Shown piece after piece: positions 56,382 through 64,000 of a stretch of DNA of 64,000 bases; position 1 is the first letter of the stretch; each line of letters starts with the position of its first letter. The position numbers and the translations under genes are program-made. The notes under the pieces are model-generated. The model saw nothing but the letters and a program-made list of their open reading frames with translations, was not told the origin of the DNA and ran no database searches. The DNA is from Heracleum sosnowskyi (Eukaryota; Streptophyta; Magnoliopsida; Apiales; Apiaceae): the NCBI GenBank assembly GCA_030848705.1, contig CM061244.1, positions 112,021,111-112,085,110 of the forward strand, given 5' to 3'.

Positions 56382-59300
56382 TTACTTAGAGCAACTAAAT
56401 GAAGGATTGAGCATTCCAATCTCACTCACAAGTCTGTTGAAGACTGCTTCATTCAGAGGTTTAGTAAATATGTCAGCTAATTGTTTCTCAGTGGGAACAT
56501 AAGAGACTTCTATGGTACCATTTGCAGCATGTTCCCTAATGAAATGGTACCTGATCTCAATGTGCTTTGTAGTAGAATGATTAACAGGATTGGCAACTAT
56601 GGATATTGCACTAGTATTGTCACACATTAGAGGAATGTGTTCTAACACTAGCCCATAATCCATGAGTTGATTTCTAATCCAAAGCAATTGAGCACAGCAA
56701 CTTCCAGCAGCAATATATTCAGCCTCAGCTGTGGATGTTGCTGTGGACTGTTGTTTCTTACTAAACCAGGACACTAACCTTTGACCTAGGAATTGACAGC
56801 TTCCAGAGGTGCTCTTCCTGTCAATTCTGCATCCAGCATAATCAGAATCTGTGTAACCAATCAGGTTAAACCCAGTGCCCTTTGGATACCATAGCCCAAG
56901 ATTAGGAGTCCCCTTTAGATACTTGAAGATTCTTTTGATAGCCATCATGTGAGATTCCTTGGGATCAGACTGGAACCTTGCACAGAGGCATGTGGCAAAC
57001 ATGATGTCTGGCCTGCTAGCTGTGAGATAGAGTAAGGATCCAACCATTCCTCTATAGACCTTGATATCAACTCTTTTGCCTTTCTTGTCTTCATCCAGCT
57101 TGATTGCAGTAGACATAGGAGTTTTGGCTGGGGATGACTCTTCTAAACCATATTTCTTTAAAAGATCCTTGACATACTTAGATTGGTTTATAAAGATGCC
57201 ATCCTCCCTTTGATGTACTTGCAGGCCTAGAAAGTAGGTTAACTCTCCCATCATACTCATCTCATATTTGCTTTGCATCAACTTAGAGAACCTTTCACAG
57301 AGTTTTTCATTTGAAGAGCCAAAGATGATATCATCCACATAGATTTGAACAAGAATGATATCATTTCCATGCTTCTTGAAGAATAGGGTTTTGTCAATTG
57401 TACCCCTGGTGAATTGATGCTCAAGAAGGAATTGAGATAGAGTCTCATACCAGGCTCTTGGTGCCTGTTTGAGTCCATAGAGTGCCTTAAACAGTCTGTA
57501 CACAAAGTTTGGGAAGTCTTCATTTTCAAAGCCAGGTGGTTGAGACACATAGACTTCTTCAGCAAGATCACCATTGAGAAATGCACTTTTCACATCCATT
57601 TGATACACCTTAAAATCTGAGTGAGCTGCAAAAGCCAGGAAGATTCTGATGGCTTCCAGTCTAGCTACAGGTGCAAATGTCTCATCATAGTCAATGCCTT
57701 CTTGTTGACAATATCCTTTGGCAACCAGCCTTGCTTTGTTTCTTATTACCACTCCTTCTTCATCCATCTTGTTTCTGAACACCCATTTGGTGTCAATAAC
57801 ATTCTTTCCTTTTGGAGGAGGTACTAGTTCCCATACTTTGTTTTTCTCAAATTGATTCAACTCTTCTTGCATGGCAACAATCCAATCAGAGTTCTTCAAA
57901 GCTTCTTCAATTAATTTAGGTTCCTCTTGTGACAGAAAGCAGCTATACAGACATGTATTTAATGTTGCCCTTCTTGTTCTAACTCCCTCACTAGGATCTC
58001 CAATGATTTGATCCCTAGTGTGGGCTCTGTCCCATTTCCTTGTGTGCCCCTGTTCATTTCCTTGATCTGTTCCAAGCTCATTTTGGTTGAAAGGTGCATT
58101 CTCTTCTTCTCCCCCTGTGTTTGTGAACCCTTGCACAGGTGTTTGAAGAAGATTGTCAACTTCAAGGATTTCATTCTCTAGAACAGTTTGAACAGGGGGT
58201 TCATCTTCACTTTCAGAATCCTCAAGATAACCTTGATTTTCAAATCTCAATGGCACACTGTCTTGATCACTTGTTTTCAGTCCAGGAGTTTTCTTGTCAT
58301 CAAAGGTAACATCCATGCTTTCCATGACTTTGTGTTGCTCAGGTACAAACACTCTGTATGATGTCCTTTCCAGAGAGTATCCAATGAAGATACCTTCAAA
58401 TGCCTTAGCATCAAATTTTCCAACATGCTCAGAGGTATCTTTCATCACAAAGCACTTGCTTCCAAACACATGCAGGTGCTTGAAGGATGCTCTTTTTCCA
58501 GTCATTAATGAGTAAGGAGTTTTGCTAGACTTCTTATTGATTAATGTTCTATTTTGCACATAGCATGCTGTGTTAACAACATCAGCCCAAAAGCTAGTGG
58601 GTAGCTTTGCATCCAGCAGCATTGTCCTTGCAGCTTCAATGAGAGTTCTATTCTTTCTCTCAACTACTCCATTTTGTTGAGGTGTTCTAGGAGCTGAGAA
58701 TTGTTGAGAAATTCCTTTATCTTTGCAAAACTCATACAATGTTGAATTTCTGAACTCAGTCCCATTATCACTTCTCAAAGCAACTACAGAGGAGCCAGTG
58801 CTTTGTGCTTCTTTATCAACTCTCTTGATATGCTCTATTATGACTTGGGGTGCTTCATCCTTGGAGAATAGGAATTCCACCCAAGTATATCTTGAATAGT
58901 CATCTACCATTACTAGAGCATATTTCTTTTTGGAGAGGGACATTACATTCACAGGGCCAAATAAGTCCATGTGAATTAGCTGTAGAGGTTTTGAATTTGT
59001 ATTGAGCAATTTGTTCTTGTGACTGGATCTTTTAATTTTTCCTTTCTGACAAGCTTCACAAGCTCCATCTTGCACAAACTCCAAGGCAGGCAAATCCCTG
59101 ATAAGTTCTCTCTTGGTTAGAGAGTTCATTGCCTGAACATTCAAGTGAGACAGCTTCTTGTGCCATAGCCAGAATTCCTCATTTGTGGCTTTAGTGTAGA
59201 AACAGCAGATTTCTCCCTTATCTGCAGCTTTGAGATTTGCTACAAACAAGCTTCCTTTCTTCACACCAGTTAGAACAACTTCACCACTTTCCCTTTTTGA

Positions 59301-59591
59301 GATTGAACAAAGGTCTTCATCAAATTCCACTTTGAAACCTCTGTTGGTGAATTGTCCAATACTCAAGAGATTGTGCTTCAGTCCTTCAACAAAAGCTACA
59401 TCTTCAATAATGACATTTCCAGATTTAACATTGCCATATCCCATTGTATAACCAATGTTGTCATTTCCAAAGGTTACTGATGGGCCAGCCTTTTCCTCAA
59501 AATGTGATAGCAGGGCTATATCACCAGTCATGTGACTTGAGCATCCACTGTCCAAGATCCATATGACTCTTTTATTCCTGTTGCCCTGCAT
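56382..59591 (-). CDS. copia-4 pol, 1069 aa, intact
   Basis: Single open frame. Aspartic protease DSG at residues 14-16; integrase HHCC site (HKKLSHLN and CEACQKGK, about 144-182). Integrase core has MDLFGP near 208, RSDNGTEF near 275 and PQQNGVVERKN with Glu near 312. RT follows: ETFAPVARLEAIR (about 637), MDVKSAFLNG, and YVDDIIFG (751-758). RNase H has DSDYAGCRIDRKSTSGSCQFLG, TAEAEYIAAGSC and KHIEIRYHFIREH. All catalytic residues I can check are present. It starts ATG CAG GGC, 11 bases after the gag stop and in another frame, right at a splice-acceptor-like TGCAG. Confidence 0.95.
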   Translation of the reverse strand: MQGNRNKRVIWILDSGCSSHMTGDIALLSHFEEKAGPSVTFGNDNIGYTMGYGNVKSGNVIIEDVAFVEGLKHNLLSIGQFTNRGFKVEFDEDLCSISKRESGEVVLTGVKKGSLFVANLKAADKGEICCFYTKATNEEFWLWHKKLSHLNVQAMNSLTKRELIRDLPALEFVQDGACEACQKGKIKRSSHKNKLLNTNSKPLQLIHMDLFGPVNVMSLSKKKYALVMVDDYSRYTWVEFLFSKDEAPQVIIEHIKRVDKEAQSTGSSVVALRSDNGTEFRNSTLYEFCKDKGISQQFSAPRTPQQNGVVERKNRTLIEAARTMLLDAKLPTSFWADVVNTACYVQNRTLINKKSSKTPYSLMTGKRASFKHLHVFGSKCFVMKDTSEHVGKFDAKAFEGIFIGYSLERTSYRVFVPEQHKVMESMDVTFDDKKTPGLKTSDQDSVPLRFENQGYLEDSESEDEPPVQTVLENEILEVDNLLQTPVQGFTNTGGEEENAPFNQNELGTDQGNEQGHTRKWDRAHTRDQIIGDPSEGVRTRRATLNTCLYSCFLSQEEPKLIEEALKNSDWIVAMQEELNQFEKNKVWELVPPPKGKNVIDTKWVFRNKMDEEGVVIRNKARLVAKGYCQQEGIDYDETFAPVARLEAIRIFLAFAAHSDFKVYQMDVKSAFLNGDLAEEVYVSQPPGFENEDFPNFVYRLFKALYGLKQAPRAWYETLSQFLLEHQFTRGTIDKTLFFKKHGNDIILVQIYVDDIIFGSSNEKLCERFSKLMQSKYEMSMMGELTYFLGLQVHQREDGIFINQSKYVKDLLKKYGLEESSPAKTPMSTAIKLDEDKKGKRVDIKVYRGMVGSLLYLTASRPDIMFATCLCARFQSDPKESHMMAIKRIFKYLKGTPNLGLWYPKGTGFNLIGYTDSDYAGCRIDRKSTSGSCQFLGQRLVSWFSKKQQSTATSTAEAEYIAAGSCCAQLLWIRNQLMDYGLVLEHIPLMCDNTSAISIVANPVNHSTTKHIEIRYHFIREHAANGTIEVSYVPTEKQLADIFTKPLNEAVFNRLVSEIGMLNPSFSCSK

Positions 59592-59602
59592 TCACAAAAT
59601 GA

Positions 59603-62068
59603 CTAAGTTGTTTTTGGTACCCACACTTGGTAGGGTCCATTTGATTTAGAAACATTTTGATTAATAATTCTTCTGTCATAAATTGCATTTCTCATAGTAG
59701 GAGACTTCACTTTTTCTGTGGCTTTGGAGTTTACACTCTTAGGCTCACATGAAGTTTTCACCCTCTCAACCCTGATTGGGGACCCTGTCCTATGAGAATG
59801 CATATGTGTGTGTGATTCACCAGATTGTGCAGAGTCAAGTTTATGTTTAAGAGATAAACAGTTAGCAATCACAGTCACATAGCATGTCATGCAGTTTGGC
59901 TTACCACAGAAGGAATCATGACTAGAATTTATGCTAGCAGAATGGTTACTCAGGTTTTCAACTTCAACAATATCAGGCTTACTACACTTATGAGTCAAAT
60001 GATTAACAGATAGGCATTTTTGACATTGTTTCCTGGGAGCATTTGGCACATAAGCATAGTTGTTTCCTTTGTTAACACCAACTTTACCATTTCTGTTTTG
60101 TTTCCTTTTCTTAACAACTTCTTTCTTTGCTTTAGGACTCTTGACAAGATTGTCTTTGGTCTCTTTCTGATTGACAAGTTCAGGAAAGGAAGAAGTGTTC
60201 TTAGCAGCCTCATCTTCTTCAAGTAGTTGTTGCTTGATGATCAGTAGTTCCTCATCAAACTCAACAGCACTCTTTCTGAAGATGGGCTGTTCAACACTTG
60301 ACAGTATGGTTGGGGCATTTTTGTTTGTAAAAGTTTCCTTTCCTTTGCCCTTGACCTTCTTCCTTCCCTTGTCATTATCATAGTCAAAACCAACTCCAAC
60401 CTTGCAGTCTTCAGTGTGTTCCTTGTGGTAGGTTTGAATAAGTTCAGAGGAGTTTTTGAAGCTTCTTAGTTTCAGTTCAGTTTCAGCAATTTGTTCTCTA
60501 AGGGCTTTCTCTATTTGCTCAGCACAAATCACTTTGTTTTTAAGATACTCAACCTCCTTTTTCAAACCATCCAGGTTCACAACCATTAACTCAAGCTTCT
60601 CATTCTTTTCTGTAAGCTCAGCATTCTTAGCAGTTAGTCTATCAATTTCTTCATTAGCTACTAACATGCTAGTATGCATATTAAACATCTCAGTGCTCAT
60701 ATCTTCAACAGTTTGCTTATATTGAAGGGGAGTCATATCAAGAGAAGTAAGAATGGGTACCTGACTTGAATCACCATCATCAGAAAATGCCATCAAGGCA
60801 TAGTTTGAGTACTCTTGATCTTCTTCTTCATCAGAGTCATCCCAGCATTTTCCCTCAGCAATAAAAGCTTTGCCCTGTTGTTTCTTGAGTAGAGCCTCAT
60901 ACTTAGCTTCAAGCTCTAAGTATGCTTTGTCCTTCTTGACTTGTTTAGGCTTTTTGCACTCAGTGGCAAAATGCCCAAGTTCATTGCAGTTATAGCATCT
61001 TATTTTGGTCCTATCCACACTTCCTGTCTTGTATCCACCCTTAGCAGCACCAGCAATCCCTTTTCCTTTATTAAAGGTGTTTGAGCCACTAGATCCACCA
61101 GTGTTTCCAGTATTGAACTTGGACTTGAATGGCTGCTTTCTTTTAAACCTTATGTTAGGATACCTCCTAGCCATATAAGCAAAAGATTTGTTTTCCATTT
61201 TGTCCAGTTCCTCCATGCTGTAAAACTCATCTTCCTCAGGCAAATCATAGACGACCTGGACCTCATCACCAGTGTCTTCAACTTCCAGTTCCTCAATCTT
61301 CACTTGACTGACTTTAAGAGAGTCCATTCTTTGACTTAGGTTGTCAGCAATAAGTGCACAGGAGGTATTAGCCACTAATCCTTGCTTTGATTGAATAGAT
61401 CTCTTTTGAAACAGCTCCAACTCATATGTCTTCAAAACACCATATAACACATCAAAACCAATTTTTGTTAGATCTCTTTCTTTAAGGGAAGAGATTCTTG
61501 GTTCCAAGTGATCTGGAAGAGTTAGTAAAAACTTCATATTGAGCTCTTCTGTTTCATAGTGTTTGTCATAGAGTTTGAGCTCGTTTATCAGCTTGTTGAA
61601 TCTCTCAAACACTTCTGTGATTCCCTCTTTTGGCTGAGCCATGAAGGCTTCATATTGTGAAACAAGAATCTGCTTCTTGTTCTTTCTTACTTCAGTAGTT
61701 CCTTCACAGAGCACTTCTATAAGATCCCACATCTTCTTGGCACTAGTACAATGAGCAACAGTGCCATACATGTTGAAGTCCATAGATTCACAAATGATAA
61801 GTTGAAGATGTCCATCCAGTGCAACTTTTTCCTTTTCAGGATCAGTGTATTTTGAGGGATCTTTGGGCACATGTTTTGCTGGTACAATCTCAGTGCCAAT
61901 GGTTGTTTCACCAATCTCGATCATTGGAACGAAGGGACCATGCTTTAGAATATCTAAATACATGGGGTTAGAAGCTTTGATGAAAAGCAACATCTTCTTC
62001 TTCCATAAACTGTAGTGCTCCTTGTTAAAGGGAGGAATCTTGATACTGCTTAGTTTCTGTGAACTCAT
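59603..62068 (-). CDS. copia-4 gag, 821 aa, intact
   Basis: The capsid/nucleocapsid precursor starts at 62068, 36 bases after the PBS. It has a gag core (PPFNKEHYSLWKKKMLLFIK at residue 12 through about 230), an acidic part, and a basic Gly/Ser-rich linker. The CCHC knuckle CYNCNELGHFATEC is at 358-371. A long coiled coil (about 450-540) follows, then a KRKQNRNGKVGVNKGNN motif and a second knuckle-like CQKCLSVNHLTHKC. The ending is QVWVPKTT. The two-knuckle, 800-residue gag fits the SIRE-type group. Confidence 0.93.
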   Translation of the reverse strand: MSSQKLSSIKIPPFNKEHYSLWKKKMLLFIKASNPMYLDILKHGPFVPMIEIGETTIGTEIVPAKHVPKDPSKYTDPEKEKVALDGHLQLIICESMDFNMYGTVAHCTSAKKMWDLIEVLCEGTTEVRKNKKQILVSQYEAFMAQPKEGITEVFERFNKLINELKLYDKHYETEELNMKFLLTLPDHLEPRISSLKERDLTKIGFDVLYGVLKTYELELFQKRSIQSKQGLVANTSCALIADNLSQRMDSLKVSQVKIEELEVEDTGDEVQVVYDLPEEDEFYSMEELDKMENKSFAYMARRYPNIRFKRKQPFKSKFNTGNTGGSSGSNTFNKGKGIAGAAKGGYKTGSVDRTKIRCYNCNELGHFATECKKPKQVKKDKAYLELEAKYEALLKKQQGKAFIAEGKCWDDSDEEEDQEYSNYALMAFSDDGDSSQVPILTSLDMTPLQYKQTVEDMSTEMFNMHTSMLVANEEIDRLTAKNAELTEKNEKLELMVVNLDGLKKEVEYLKNKVICAEQIEKALREQIAETELKLRSFKNSSELIQTYHKEHTEDCKVGVGFDYDNDKGRKKVKGKGKETFTNKNAPTILSSVEQPIFRKSAVEFDEELLIIKQQLLEEDEAAKNTSSFPELVNQKETKDNLVKSPKAKKEVVKKRKQNRNGKVGVNKGNNYAYVPNAPRKQCQKCLSVNHLTHKCSKPDIVEVENLSNHSASINSSHDSFCGKPNCMTCYVTVIANCLSLKHKLDSAQSGESHTHMHSHRTGSPIRVERVKTSCEPKSVNSKATEKVKSPTMRNAIYDRRIINQNVSKSNGPYQVWVPKTT

Positions 62069-62105
62069 TCTTGATCTTTTCCTGTTTGTACGTTAACAGC
62101 CTTCT

Positions 62106-62116
62106 CTCTGATACCA
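62106..62116 (-). promoter_or_regulatory. copia-4 primer binding site
   Basis: The minus strand reads TGGTATCAGAG, two bases inside the 5' LTR, complementary to the initiator tRNA-Met 3' end. Confidence 0.93.
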
Positions 62117-62118
62117 CT

Positions 62119-63521
62119 TGTTAGAAATGAATACTACTAGAAACTAGACAGAGGGGGGTGAATGGATAGTTTGATATATTTTTCGATTCTTGATAACTAA
62201 GTAACAGACTGTATATGATTATGATATGTAATATGCAGAAAGTAAATAACACACACAATCACTTTAATCTACTTTGTATAAGCAAATTAAATACTACAGC
62301 TTTCCAAGAAATTCACAATCGAATTTCTGGCTTCTAAACAAGAACAGTTTGAACTTGCTTGCTTACAGAGAAAAGAGCTTAGCAAATAACTATGTGTATC
62401 TCTCTTACAGCTAACAATAGGGTGTGCATCATATATATATATGCCCTATACAAACTAGTGCACACACCTATTTTTACACAGTTACCCCTTGCTGAAAGTC
62501 CAACTTGTTCTGCCATAAGACGTTAACTGTGTCAGGAAGGACCACCTGCTTTTCGGAGTCTTTCCCGTTTCTGTAGCTGCTTGTCTCTTATCTTTCTCTC
62601 CAAGTTTAGCTGTAGATTTGCCATCTGTTCTTTGGACCACCTTGCCAGAACAAATGCTTCAGTATTTGTCTCTTTTGATTCTTGGTTCTGTACCTTGATT
62701 TGTCTTGTTATAAACGGCTAAGTGTTGATATCGTGAACTCCACTTCATTCCTGACTTCGCGATCTCACTTGTGAGGACTTTGCGATATAGCCTTTGACGA
62801 CTTTGCGATATAGCCTTTGACGACTTTGCGACATAGGTCATTTGAAGACTATGCGACATAGTTCATTTGAAGACTATGCGACATAGTTCATTTGAAGACT
62901 ATGCGACATAGTTCATTTGAAGACTATGCGACATAGTTCATTTGAAGACTATGCGACATAGTTCATTTGAAGACTATGCGACATAGTTCATTTGAAGACT
63001 ATGCGACATAGTTCATTTGAAGACTATGCGACATAGTTCATTTGAAGACTTCACGATCTAGGCTACTTTGACTTTGCTGACTTCAACACTTCACGACATG
63101 TGTCTTGAGGACTTCTCGACATAGTACAAATGGACTATGCGATATAGTACTTCACGACATGGATATTGGTGACTTCACGACATAGCTTTCTTCTGACTTT
63201 GCTATATAATGCCTTAGACAAATTTCTGCAACTAATTTCTTCATAGCCTTATTTATCTCTATCCTGCTGCATGAACACTTCTGAACTTCTACCAGGATAA
63301 TTATTCAATGGCCTATATACAATCTAGATGCAAGAAACTTTACTAAACTCATTATACCTTTGAGCATACATGATCAAGCTAATGTTCATGAGAACAAGAC
63401 AAGTACATTTAGAGACATATACTATATCCCAGTGATAGAAATCACTAGGTCATGTAATGTGACATAGTCACATAGTGTAGGCTTGTTAATAGTGGTATTC
63501 AGGCATGTCTTGAGCCTAACA
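62119..63521 (-). repeat. copia-4 5' LTR (1403 bp)
   Basis: Same ends as the 3' LTR. It is 47 bases longer: one more 25 bp unit, one more 23 bp GATATAGCCTTTGACGACTT-type unit, and one G fewer in a G run. A minus-strand TATA-like box lies at about 62430-62443, with the motif array about 350 bases upstream of it. Confidence 0.95.
62770..63055. repeat. Tandem array in 5' LTR, eight 25 bp units plus 23 bp variants
   Basis: ATGCGACATA recurs every 25 bases from 62851 to 63026. Two TTTGCGATATAG units precede it (62780-62822). Confidence 0.95.
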
Positions 63522-63526
63522 AGAAA

Positions 63527-64000
63527 AGTGCAAGAATTCGTGAAGTTTATCCATTCTCACTGTAAAACACACAAAAAAATGCAATAAATCAACTACAAAA
63601 ACTGAAATCTATCAGTTAAATTCTTCAACTAAAGATCATATAAGTCATGACAAACAACCAATAAATAAAGTTATAATCTCAAAAAGAAATACGTGAAAGA
63701 TAAAAAGACTAATGCTTTACGAATAGAAAATCAACCAAAAATCTTGTTAGCAACATTCAAGTATTCTACACACCTATAGGAAAGAATTTTCCAAGAACAT
63801 ATTATTATATATCTCTACAATAAAAAGATGTAAAAGATAACAAAGTTTGGAAATTACACTATGTTTCTGCATCTTGCACATACATGACAACAACAATCAT
63901 ACCTCTTGCAAATGTACGATGCCAATAACCTTATACATGACAGTAAGAGTCATACAACCTTATACATAAGAGTCATACATGTTGTAAATGTACGATGCCA
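63527..64000. other. Flank of copia-4, AT-rich
   Basis: This continues the host DNA left of 49352. A direct repeat with AAATGTACGATGCCA and AGAGTCATACA occurs twice near the end (63911-64000). On the minus strand a T-rich run then ACAG at about 63562 looks like an acceptor, but no exon can be confirmed. Confidence 0.35.

Larger units (their letters stand above)
49352..63521 (-). mobile_element. copia-4: intact 14.2 kb Ty1/copia element with third ORF
   Basis: On the minus strand the order is 5' LTR (62119-63521), PBS, gag, pol, spacer, 1507-codon third ORF, PPT, 3' LTR (49352-50707). Identical AGAAA duplications flank it (49347-49351, 63522-63526). Apart from tandem-repeat number, I see about three or four substitutions between the 1.36-1.40 kb LTRs, so the insertion is very recent. 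Gag and pol are both uninterrupted. 14 kb is very long for a copia element; the excess is the third ORF and the long LTRs. The lineage is inferred to be SIRE-like. Confidence 0.95.

Overview
The window is nuclear DNA of a flowering plant, most likely a eudicot. Three host protein genes have plant-only architecture: an ABA-feedback NINJA/AFP gene, an RPK2-type LRR receptor kinase and a Cys-rich gene. There is one tRNA-Pro, the intergenic DNA is AT-rich, and most of the sequence is nested plant transposons. The third-ORF class carried by two copia elements recalls elements I associate with asterids (Asteraceae). That is recollection, not a search, so the family is left open.

Layout. 1-17.1 kb is a nested copia block. 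A truncated + strand gag (copia-1) is split by a 1.57 kb solo-LTR-like insertion with a 5 bp target duplication. It abuts the 3' LTR of a minus-strand relative (copia-3), which was itself opened by an 11.6 kb minus-strand element (copia-2, 4425-16071). Copia-2 has two LTRs, PBS, PPT, gag, a damaged pol and a large third ORF. 17.1-23.7 kb holds a LINE ORF2 remnant, split by a 4.6 kb solo LTR that carries a 785 bp poly(A)-tailed retroposon. 23.7-36.7 kb is the host gene island: five G-boxes upstream of the NINJA/AFP gene (+), RPK2-like kinase (-, converging on it), and a Cys/Trp/Pro-repeat gene (-). 36.7-49.3 kb is AT-rich with small elements: a Harbinger-like MITE, tRNA-Pro(AGG), Helitron 3' ends, a foldback element with tRNA-like promoter boxes, a LINE 3' end, a hAT-like MITE, and weak signs of a multi-exon gene. 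49352-63521 is copia-4, 14.2 kb, apparently intact and very young, with perfect 5 bp target duplication, gag, pol and a 1507-codon third ORF.

The main unusual signal is in copia-4 and copia-2. Both carry, downstream of RNase H and in the same sense, a long third ORF whose N-terminal domain is visibly homologous between the two families. In copia-4 the spacer before this ORF holds a TATA-like box and a cluster of a short motif (ACTATGTCGCAAAGTC-like). The same motif forms the 25 bp tandem array in the LTRs. Copia-2 and copia-3 each have a different short motif that also recurs in LTR and body, in opposite orientation. This suggests, as inference, a separately promoted third gene with a shared LTR/internal control element.

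The host genes look ordinary except the gene at 34290-35675, whose second exon is a 21 bp minisatellite encoding Cys-Trp-Pro heptads and is open in two frames.
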